A model generated the notes under the pieces. It was given only the letters and a program-made list of their open reading frames with translations. It did no database searches and had not been told where the DNA came from. A stretch of DNA of 25,833 nt from an uncultured Blautia sp. Its GTDB lineage: Bacteria; Bacillota; Clostridia; Lachnospirales; Lachnospiraceae. This document shows positions 1-6,440 of the stretch, in pieces. Position numbers and translations under genes: made by a program. Position 1 is the first letter of the stretch. Every line of letters starts with the position of its first letter. The stretch covers positions 1 to 25,833 of the forward strand of contig URMH01000037.1 in the NCBI GenBank assembly GCA_900549015.1, read 5' to 3'.

Positions 1-229
1 GAGCTTTGCATGCAGCAATCTTCATAGTCTTGCCTGTCTGCGGGTTTCTTCCCTCTCTTGCAGCTCTCTCGGAAACTTCGAATGTTCCGAATCCAACTAA
101 CTGGATTTTCTCACCTTTTTTTAATTCCTCAGCAACAACATCTGTGAATGCTTTTAATGCTGCTTCTGCGTCTTTTTTGCTTAATTCAGCTTTCTCAGCC
201 ATAGCTGCAACTAATTCTGCTTTGTTCAT
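1..229 (-). CDS. hup: HU-family DNA-binding protein, 3' end outside the window
   Basis: HU is a small, abundant nucleoid protein that bends and compacts DNA as a dimer. The 76 visible residues begin MNKAELVAAMAEKAELS and include the HU signature GFGTFEVSERAAREGRNPQ leading into the DNA-binding beta arm (QTGKTMKI). A full HU has about 90 residues, so only the C-terminal arm is missing beyond the window edge. The ATG at 229 follows an AGGAGG ribosome binding site at a good distance. The gene has its own strong promoter (positions 305-333) and is not obviously cotranscribed with pgcA. The family call is firm. Whether this is the only HU paralogue in the genome cannot be told. Confidence 0.95.
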   Translation of the reverse strand, partial: MNKAELVAAMAEKAELSKKDAEAALKAFTDVVAEELKKGEKIQLVGFGTFEVSERAAREGRNPQTGKTMKIAACKA

Positions 230-304
230 GTTAAAAATTCCTCCTCTGGATTTTCACTTTATGATATATGAGGTTTTTTCTTTTCCAAAATACCTACATC
301 CATA

Positions 305-333
305 TTTATACTTGTTTTCTATGCCTTTGTCAA
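305..333 (-). promoter_or_regulatory. sigma-A promoter of the HU gene
   Basis: On the minus strand there is a perfect -35 TTGACA (328-333), a 17-bp spacer and a -10 TATAAA (305-310). Transcription would start near 297, giving a leader of about 70 nt before the ATG at 229. A perfect 12-bp palindrome, AGGAAATTTCCT (333-344), touches the upstream edge of the -35 box. Confidence 0.8.
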
Positions 334-357
334 GGAAATTTCCTATATTTTGGGCAT

Positions 358-2091
358 TTATAGCATTTTGTTGATCATTGCATGGACAGACTCAGACAAT
401 GCTTTTGATTTTGCATCTGCATCTTCTAAGGATGTTCCTTTTACACCGAGATAGAATTTTACCTTTGGCTCTGTACCTGAAGGTCTTACACATACCCATG
501 CACCATCTGTCATCTCATAGTAAAGAACATTCGAAGCCGGCAGTCCGGTCGGTGTTACCCTGCCTGTTGCAAGATCTGTAACCGTGTCTTTCTTGTAATC
601 ACGGATTGCAGTTACTTTATAAGCGCCGATCTCCTGTGGTGCCTGATCACGCAGCGTATTCATGATCTCCTGGATCTTGGCAAGTCCCTCGATACCTTTT
701 AAAGTGATAGCAGTCACATCATCTTTGTAGTATCCGTAACGCTCATACATTGCAAGCATAGCATCCCAGAGTGTCATGTTTTTGGTCTTATAGTAAGCTG
801 CTGCCTCGCACAGTGTCATGGAAGCATCGACCGCATCTTTATCTCTTGCATAAGTTCCGGTCAGACAGCCATAGCTTTCCTCCATACCAAAGAGGTAGGT
901 TCCTTTTCCGGTGTTTTCAAACTCGAGGATCTTCTGTCCGATAAATTTAAATCCTGTTAAAACTTCTACAAGCTGGATTCCATAATATTTTGCAATTGCA
1001 TCTGCCATATTCGTGGAAACGATCGAGCGGATAAATGCTCCATCTTCCGGCAGTCCGTACAGGGCTTTTCTCTGACCGATCACATAATCGCCGATCAGGC
1101 ATCCGGACATGTTACCTGTCAGGCTGTGGTACTCCCCGGTCTTGGAATCTTTTACATAAACGCCAAGCCTGTCTGCATCCGGGTCTGTTGCAAGGATGAG
1201 ATCAGCATCCACTTTTTTGCCTAAAGCAAGTCCTAATTCAAATGCTTCTGCTGCCTCCGGATTTGGATAACTTACGGTTGGGAAATCTCCATCCGGGAGT
1301 TCCTGCTCCGGAACGACATATACATTTTTGAATCCAAGTTCTTTTAACACACGGCGCACCGGGATATTTCCGGTTCCGTGAAGTGGAGAGTACACGATTT
1401 TTAACTCTCCTGCCACTTTGTCAATACAATCCTGATGAAGGATCAGTTTTTTCAGTTCTTCTATGTATGGATCATCGATATCTGCTCCGATCACCTGATA
1501 AAGACCTGCTGCAACTGCGGCATCTTTGTCCATCGTCTTAACGGCCGCATAATCTGTGACTTTCTTCACCTCTGCCATAATTCCGGTATCGTGAGGCGGA
1601 GTGATCTGTGCGCCATCCTCCCAATATACCTTGTATCCATTATATTCCGGTGGGTTATGGCTGGCTGTGATATTGATTCCTGCGGTGCATCCTAATCTGC
1701 GGACTGCATAGGAAAGTTCCGGTGTCGGACGAAGCGACTCGAACACATACGCCTTAATTCCGTTTGCAGCAAGACATAATGCAGCTTCTTTCGCAAACTC
1801 CGGAGACATATGACGGGAATCATAAGCAATGGCAACGCCCTGGGACTGTTTTCCCACTTTTGCAATATAATTTGCAAGTCCCTGTGTGGCGCGTCTTACC
1901 ACATAAATATTCATGCGGTTTGTACCTGCACCGATAATTCCTCTAAGTCCCGCTGTTCCAAATTCCAAGTCCATATAGAAGCGTTCCTGAATCTCTTTTT
2001 CATCATTTTCGATAGATTTCAGTTCTTCTTTTGTTGCTTCATCAAAGTATGAGTTCTCCAGCCATTGAGCATAAATCTCTTTATAATCCAT
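358..2091 (-). CDS. pgcA: alpha-phosphoglucomutase / phosphomannomutase family
   Basis: This enzyme interconverts glucose 1-phosphate and glucose 6-phosphate and so feeds UDP-glucose and cell-wall or glycolipid synthesis. The 577 residues carry all four hallmarks of the alpha-D-phosphohexomutase superfamily in order. They are the phosphoserine loop TASHNP (Ser144), the metal-binding loop DPDADR (about residue 305), the sugar-specificity loop GMEESYG (about 408) and the phosphate-binding loop RPSGTEPK (about 545). The length fits the Firmicute PgcA type (about 575-580). The frame is open further upstream, but the ATG at 2091 is preceded by GGGAGGAAA at the right distance and matches the usual N terminus MDYKEIYAQW. 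The exact substrate preference (glucose versus mannose) cannot be fixed by sequence alone. No clear terminator is seen after the stop. Confidence 0.93.
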   Translation of the reverse strand: MDYKEIYAQWLENSYFDEATKEELKSIENDEKEIQERFYMDLEFGTAGLRGIIGAGTNRMNIYVVRRATQGLANYIAKVGKQSQGVAIAYDSRHMSPEFAKEAALCLAANGIKAYVFESLRPTPELSYAVRRLGCTAGINITASHNPPEYNGYKVYWEDGAQITPPHDTGIMAEVKKVTDYAAVKTMDKDAAVAAGLYQVIGADIDDPYIEELKKLILHQDCIDKVAGELKIVYSPLHGTGNIPVRRVLKELGFKNVYVVPEQELPDGDFPTVSYPNPEAAEAFELGLALGKKVDADLILATDPDADRLGVYVKDSKTGEYHSLTGNMSGCLIGDYVIGQRKALYGLPEDGAFIRSIVSTNMADAIAKYYGIQLVEVLTGFKFIGQKILEFENTGKGTYLFGMEESYGCLTGTYARDKDAVDASMTLCEAAAYYKTKNMTLWDAMLAMYERYGYYKDDVTAITLKGIEGLAKIQEIMNTLRDQAPQEIGAYKVTAIRDYKKDTVTDLATGRVTPTGLPASNVLYYEMTDGAWVCVRPSGTEPKVKFYLGVKGTSLEDADAKSKALSESVHAMINKML

Positions 2092-2155
2092 AGCAATTTC
2101 CTCCCTGTACTTTCCTTTATTTACAGCCTTTTTCCAACTGCAATTTACGCTTCTC

Positions 2156-2161
2156 ATTATA
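2156..2161 (-). promoter_or_regulatory. candidate -10 box for pgcA
   Basis: A perfect TATAAT lies on the minus strand in the gap between the CotS-like gene and pgcA. The -35 region is poor (TTTTCT at 17 bp), but a TG lies just upstream of the TATA run, which would suit an extended -10 promoter. The leader would be about 60 nt. Confidence 0.45.
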
Positions 2162-2190
2162 TAACACTTCTTCTGAAAAGAAAAGTAAAA

Positions 2191-3165
2191 TCATTTTCCA
2201 AAACATTTTTCAGGAAATTCACCCCAGATTTCCTTCTGCTCTATAAGATTTCTGAGCTTTTCCGCATTTTTTTCGGAAATCCATGCCTTATTGTGGCAGA
2301 AATAATAATTTGCCAGTTTCCAGTATTTTTCCGGGTAAGTAAAACGCACTTTTAAGTTTTCCCACTCTTCTTTGGAAATAACCCGTTCTTTATTATAGGC
2401 AGAAAGCATTTTCTGTGAAAGTCTTAAATCCCAGCCATACTTCTCCAGAACTTTACGCATAAACCGATATAAATCTCCAATCTGCACATCAAAGGTAAAG
2501 TGTCCGAAGTTTGTCACTGCCACGCCTTTTCCTGTTATCAGTACATTGTGCTGATTGTACTCTCCGTGGCAGACACAGCCCTCCTGAAAAGAAGCTTCCC
2601 TCAATATCTCATATTCCGTCTTTTCCAGCATGGCAAGCGCCTTCTCTCCTTTTTCAAGAAACCACTCCACGCTTGCCAGATAATCTTTTTCGAAGCTGCA
2701 CACTGCCCCGTGACTTCTGATAAACTTCCTGATTTTCCGAAGCTCCTGATTGTGGCGCATGTATTCTTCTTTTAATGACTTCTCCTGATAATTCCTTTCT
2801 CCCTCCATTTTCATGACTTTGTGCAGTCTTCCAAGTGCAGAAACGCTTCTTATTATATCTTCCTCAGATTTTGTGTCGCACTCCCGCCCTTCAAACCAGT
2901 TCTGGAGAGTAAATGGAATCCCGTCCTTATCATAGCTTACAAGATTTCCCTCCTGATTTTCCAGGAAGCAATCCACCATAACCCCGGCTTCCTTCAGTGT
3001 TTTTAAAAGCTGCTGCTGAAACTTAAGCTTTCTTTCAGAACCTCCGAATTCCCTGAGTATAAGAAGCCCTTTCTCTGTGTGACACAAAAGCGCGCCTCTC
3101 GTGCGCAGGGTACTTTTCGCAGTAAGACCGTACTGCTCCAGGGTACTGAGTCCATAATCAAACAC
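2191..3165 (-). CDS. CotS-family spore coat protein with kinase (APH) fold
   Basis: This 324-residue protein resembles the CotS/YutH family, aminoglycoside-phosphotransferase-like proteins found in spore coats. The APH catalytic-loop equivalent is HGEYNQHN (200-207), where active kinases have HGDxxxxN. The metal-binding position reads TNFG (218-221) instead of an Asp-containing DFx motif. The stretch FDVQIGDLYRFMRKV that follows is typical of CotS relatives. The altered acidic residues suggest a structural or weakly active protein rather than an antibiotic kinase. The start is a GTG at 3165 behind AGGGGG; no ATG in this frame is better placed. A candidate sigma-E promoter lies directly upstream, which agrees with a mother-cell coat role. 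The role is inferred from family resemblance. Confidence 0.75.
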   Translation of the reverse strand: MFDYGLSTLEQYGLTAKSTLRTRGALLCHTEKGLLILREFGGSERKLKFQQQLLKTLKEAGVMVDCFLENQEGNLVSYDKDGIPFTLQNWFEGRECDTKSEEDIIRSVSALGRLHKVMKMEGERNYQEKSLKEEYMRHNQELRKIRKFIRSHGAVCSFEKDYLASVEWFLEKGEKALAMLEKTEYEILREASFQEGCVCHGEYNQHNVLITGKGVAVTNFGHFTFDVQIGDLYRFMRKVLEKYGWDLRLSQKMLSAYNKERVISKEEWENLKVRFTYPEKYWKLANYYFCHNKAWISEKNAEKLRNLIEQKEIWGEFPEKCFGK

Positions 3166-3198
3166 TTTATAATCCCCCTCTTGTTTTTGTACCTTCTA

Positions 3199-3227
3199 TA
3201 CTTATGTCCCACAAATGAGGGATATGA
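3199..3227 (-). promoter_or_regulatory. candidate sigma-E sporulation promoter for the CotS-like gene
   Basis: On the minus strand TCATATC (3221-3227) resembles the sigma-E -35 (about 6 of 7 positions). A 14-bp gap follows, then CATAAGTA (3199-3206), which begins with the CATA of the sigma-E -10. Spacing matches the known 13-15 bp. The second half of the -10 is imperfect and no good sigma-A promoter is seen here. Confidence 0.4.
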
Positions 3228-3260
3228 AAAAGAAAAAAGAGACAGCGTTTTCACACTGTC
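3225..3260 (-). terminator. intrinsic terminator of the proS-cca operon, overlapping the cca stop
   Basis: On the minus strand, GACAGTGT and ACGCTGTC form an 8-bp stem (one G-U pair) closed by a GAAA tetraloop (3241-3260), followed by TCTTTTTTC. The last cca codons and its TGA (3251-3253) lie inside the hairpin. Confidence 0.85.
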
Positions 3261-4576
3261 CCTGCAAGTTTTAAAAGTATTTCTTTTTTGTTGTCTTCCG
3301 GATTTTCCAGAACATGGGCAAGAAGTCTCTCCAAAATCTCTCCCAGCTCTTTTCCCGGAGCGTAGCCTGCGTCAATTAAATCCCTGCCTGTAAGAGCCAT
3401 TGTTTTAAGGGAAATGCACTCTCCCCTGTCCATAATCTCTTTATAAAGCGCTTTCACACTGGAGAGGCGTTTCAGTTTTTCCTCTCTCTTATACAGGCTC
3501 TGCGCCAGAATATCCGCCCGCTGCACTTCAAGATACAAAGGAAACAGTTCTTCCCCGATCATGCTTATCGCTTTTCTTACAGAAACTGCGTCTCCTTTTG
3601 GACGAAAATCGTGCCACTTAATAAGAGAACGCGCCTTTCGAATGGTATCGTTATCCATTTTAAGCCGCCTTAAAATAGAAACTGCCATCTTTTCCCCCTC
3701 CGGTCCGTGGGTTTTAAAATGGTCTCTTCCGTTTTCATCTGTGCGCTTCACAGAAGGCTTTCCGAAATCGTGAAGGAGCATGGTAAGACGAAGCACTTTA
3801 TCTGCCCGGATATTTAAAAGGCTCTGCAAAGTGTGTTCCCCTACTGTGTAGCAGTGATGGGGCGTATTCTGTTCTGTTTCCATGCACCTGTCAAATTCCG
3901 GAAGGATTTCCTTTGTAATACCCGCCTCATAAGCAGTCCGAAGATAATCCGGGTGCGGAGATACAAGAAGCTTTAAAAGCTCCACCTGTATCCGCTCTGC
4001 ACTTACGTATTTCAGGTTTGGAGCAAGTGCGGAAATGGCTTTTAATGTTTCCCCCTCAATGGAAAAACCAAGCTGGGCGGAAAAACGGACCGCCCGAAGG
4101 ATCCGAAGGGCATCTTCTGTAAAGCGTTCCATAGGATTTCCCACGCAGCGGACAATCCGGTTTTCCATATCCTGTACGCCGCCGAATAAATCCACCAGAC
4201 CTCTTTTGGGATTGTACGCCATTGCATTCATGGTAAAGTCCCGTCGTTTTAAATCTTCCTCAAGACTTGCCGTAAAAGAAACCTCTTTTGGGTGTCTGCC
4301 GTCCTCGTACTCCCCGTCTACCCGGTATGTGGTAACTTCAAAGCCTTCTTTATCAAGCATTACGGTTACGGTTCCATGAATGAGCCCGGTATCTACCGTT
4401 CTTCGAAACAGGGCTTTTACCTCCTCCGGTTTTGCGGAGGTGGTAATGTCCCAGTCATCGGGAGAACGTCCGAGAATGGAATCCCGGACGCAGCCGCCCA
4501 CCACATATGCCTCGTATCCTGCTTCCTCCAGTGTATGCAGTATGATTTCCGCTTTTTCCGGGATTTTTAACTCCAT
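3251..4576 (-). CDS. cca: CCA tRNA nucleotidyltransferase
   Basis: This enzyme adds or repairs the 3' CCA end of tRNAs without a nucleic-acid template. About 441 residues hold the class II nucleotidyltransferase head VVGGCVRD (25-32) with catalytic DWD (41-43), the RRDFTMNAMAYNP motif, the EDALRILRAVRF motif, and a downstream HD domain (LLHDFGKPS, about residue 258). It begins at the end of proS: the frame runs back to a TTG abutting the proS stop. The ATG at 4576 is the better start because AAGGA lies six bases before it, and the product then begins MELKIPEKAE. An ATG at 4582 is also possible. It is almost certainly cotranscribed with proS from the T-box promoter. Confidence 0.92.
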   Translation of the reverse strand: MELKIPEKAEIILHTLEEAGYEAYVVGGCVRDSILGRSPDDWDITTSAKPEEVKALFRRTVDTGLIHGTVTVMLDKEGFEVTTYRVDGEYEDGRHPKEVSFTASLEEDLKRRDFTMNAMAYNPKRGLVDLFGGVQDMENRIVRCVGNPMERFTEDALRILRAVRFSAQLGFSIEGETLKAISALAPNLKYVSAERIQVELLKLLVSPHPDYLRTAYEAGITKEILPEFDRCMETEQNTPHHCYTVGEHTLQSLLNIRADKVLRLTMLLHDFGKPSVKRTDENGRDHFKTHGPEGEKMAVSILRRLKMDNDTIRKARSLIKWHDFRPKGDAVSVRKAISMIGEELFPLYLEVQRADILAQSLYKREEKLKRLSSVKALYKEIMDRGECISLKTMALTGRDLIDAGYAPGKELGEILERLLAHVLENPEDNKKEILLKLAGTV

Positions 4577-4594
4577 GTCCATTCCTTCTTCCAA

Positions 4595-6034
4595 TTAATA
4601 TGCTCTTCCCCAGTATACCATCTTTTTCGCCGGTTTTCCGCAGCATACGCAGACATCGCTTAACTGCTCCTGCTCAAACGGCATACATCTTGAAGTTGCC
4701 TGTACGTCTTCTTTGATCTTGTCTTCGCATTCCTGGCAGCCGCACCACATGGCTTTTACGAAACCTGGTTTGTTGTTGATCGTGTCTTTGAACTCTTCGT
4801 AGTTTGTTGCCACATATGTGTGTGCGTCTCTGTGTGCGCGGGCTCTTTCCAGCATCTCATGCTGCATGGTATCCAGAATCTCTGTTACCTTCTCTGTAAG
4901 CTCCTCGAATTTCACCACATATTTTTCTCTTGTGTCACGGCGGCAGATCACAGCCTGACCCTGTTCAATATCTTTTGGACCACATTCAATACGAACCGGA
5001 ATGCCGCGCATTTCCTGCTCTGCAAACTTGAATCCCGGGCTCTTGTCTGTGTCGTCTACTTTTACGCGGACTCCTGCTGCCTTAAGAGCCTCGAACAGCT
5101 CGTCTGCTTTTTCCAGAACGCCTTCTTTTCTCTGCTGGATTGGAATGATCACAGCCTGTACCGGAGCGATTCTCGGAGGAAGTACAAGACCGCTGTTGTC
5201 GCCGTGTACCATAATGATCGCGCCGATCATTCTTGTTGTCATACCCCAGGAAGTCTGGTGTACGTACTGTAATTTATTTTCTTTGTCTGTATACTGAATG
5301 CCGAATGCTTTTGCAAATCCGTCGCCAAAGTTATGGCTTGTTCCGGACTGCAGCGCTTTTCCATCGTGCATCAGAGACTCGATGGTATAGGTAGCCTCTG
5401 CGCCTGCAAATTTTTCTTTATCTGTTTTCTGACCTTTTACAACAGGAATTGCAAGTACCTGCTCACAGAAATCAGCGTATACGTTTAACATCTGAATGGT
5501 ACGCTCTTCTGCTTCCTCTGCTGTTGCGTGAGCAGTGTGGCCTTCCTGCCATAAGAACTCGCGGGAGCGAAGGAACGGACGTGTTGTCTTTTCCCAGCGG
5601 ACAACAGAACACCACTGGTTGTATACCTTCGGAAGATCTCTGTGGGACTGGATTTCTTTTGCGTAGAAATCGCAGAACAGTGTCTCAGATGTAGGACGTA
5701 CGCAGAGACGCTCCTGAAGAGGATCAAGTCCTCCGTGTGTCACCCATGCAACCTCCGGCGCAAAGCCTTCTACATGGTCTTTTTCTTTCTGTAACAGAGA
5801 CTCCGGAATAAACATTGGCATGTATACGTTCTGCACGCCTGTCTCTTTGAATCTTTTGTCAAGCTCGTTCTGGATATTTTCCCAGATTGCGTAACCTGCC
5901 GGTTTGATTACCATGCAGCCTTTTACGCTTGTATAATCACACAGCTCTGCTTTTTTTACAACGTCTGTGTACCACTGCGCGAAATCTTCTTCCATAGAAG
6001 TGATCGCTTCTACCAGTTTTTTGTCTTTTGCCAT
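4595..6034 (-). CDS. proS: prolyl-tRNA synthetase, short archaeal/eukaryote-like type
   Basis: This class II synthetase charges tRNA-Pro with proline. The 479-residue length, the absence of an inserted editing domain, and the C-terminal Cys-rich domain (CGCQECEDK and CVCCGKP) ending in GRAY identify the short ProS type. Class II motif 2 is seen around VRWEKTTRPFLRSREFLWQEGH and motif 3 around GLVLPPRIAP. The frame stays open upstream into the leader, but the ATG at 6034 (MAKDKKLVEA) has AAGGAG at the right distance and lies downstream of the T-box terminator. This type is widespread in Firmicutes, so it is not by itself a sign of recent transfer. The T-box makes expression respond to uncharged tRNA-Pro. 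Confidence 0.96.
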   Translation of the reverse strand: MAKDKKLVEAITSMEEDFAQWYTDVVKKAELCDYTSVKGCMVIKPAGYAIWENIQNELDKRFKETGVQNVYMPMFIPESLLQKEKDHVEGFAPEVAWVTHGGLDPLQERLCVRPTSETLFCDFYAKEIQSHRDLPKVYNQWCSVVRWEKTTRPFLRSREFLWQEGHTAHATAEEAEERTIQMLNVYADFCEQVLAIPVVKGQKTDKEKFAGAEATYTIESLMHDGKALQSGTSHNFGDGFAKAFGIQYTDKENKLQYVHQTSWGMTTRMIGAIIMVHGDNSGLVLPPRIAPVQAVIIPIQQRKEGVLEKADELFEALKAAGVRVKVDDTDKSPGFKFAEQEMRGIPVRIECGPKDIEQGQAVICRRDTREKYVVKFEELTEKVTEILDTMQHEMLERARAHRDAHTYVATNYEEFKDTINNKPGFVKAMWCGCQECEDKIKEDVQATSRCMPFEQEQLSDVCVCCGKPAKKMVYWGRAY

Positions 6035-6077
6035 AATTGTTCTCCTTTTTGTTGTTAAATTTAAGGACGCTTCTTTA

Positions 6078-6346
6078 TTTAAGTATAAAAAAAGAAGCCT
6101 AATCCCTGAAAAGGGACCGAAAGGCTTCGGCGGTACCACCCTAATTAGCAGGTATTTTCATATCTGCTCTCTCATCTGTTCCGTTAACGCCGGTTATACG
6201 CCGCACTTCAATTATGCGGGGCTCCGAGGCCGGTTCCACAGCTCACGCACAGAATCCTTCCACCACAGCGCAGGTCTCTGCCGCCGGGATTCCTCTCTGG
6301 GATTGCTCCCTGTGTACTATTCTCTTCATCGCCGTAATTATTTACT
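6078..6346 (-). ncRNA. T-box leader controlling proS-cca, probable proline specifier CCG
   Basis: The minus strand holds the T-box core AGGGTGGTACCGCC (6129-6142). It is followed by a terminator made of AAGCCT (6122-6127) and AGGCTT (6095-6100), enclosing a second GTCCC/GGGAT pairing, and then a T-run (6086-6094). Upstream is a long structured region consistent with Stem I. A CACAG/CTGTG helix places GAA-CCG-G opposite AATAGTA, as in a specifier loop. This makes CCG (6231-6233), a proline codon, the likely specifier, which fits proS. Uncharged tRNA-Pro should stabilise the antiterminator and allow readthrough. The T-box call is firm; the exact specifier is a reading by eye. Together with the promoter and the upstream terminator it accounts for the gene-free stretch 6035-6440. 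Confidence 0.93.
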
Positions 6347-6352
6347 GGGTTT

Positions 6353-6381
6353 ATTGTATTCGAAAAAGATGAGAGTGTCAA
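6353..6381 (-). promoter_or_regulatory. sigma-A promoter of the proS-cca T-box transcript
   Basis: On the minus strand there is a perfect -35 TTGACA (6376-6381), a 17-bp spacer and TACAAT (6353-6358). The transcript would start near 6346, at the 5' end of the T-box leader. Confidence 0.85.
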
Positions 6382-6391
6382 GGGGCTTAAC

Positions 6392-6430
6392 TAAAAAAAC
6401 AACGAGAGCACCCACATTGCGGATGCTCTC
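6392..6430 (-). terminator. intrinsic terminator after the FtsX-type permease
   Basis: On the minus strand GAGAGCA and TGCTCTC form a perfect 7-bp stem (6404-6430) with further partial pairing inside, followed by GTTGTTTTTTTAG. It lies 10 bp beyond the permease stop and just before the proS promoter. Confidence 0.85.
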
Positions 6431-6440
6431 AAACCATTTC

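Noticed and set aside
2191..3165. Aminoglycoside-resistance phosphotransferase
   Set aside because: The catalytic and metal-binding acidic residues are changed and the surrounding motifs are those of CotS-like coat proteins.
4595..6034. Archaeal-like proS as a sign of recent horizontal transfer
   Set aside because: This short ProS type is common in Clostridia, and here it is embedded in a normal T-box operon with codon use like its neighbours.
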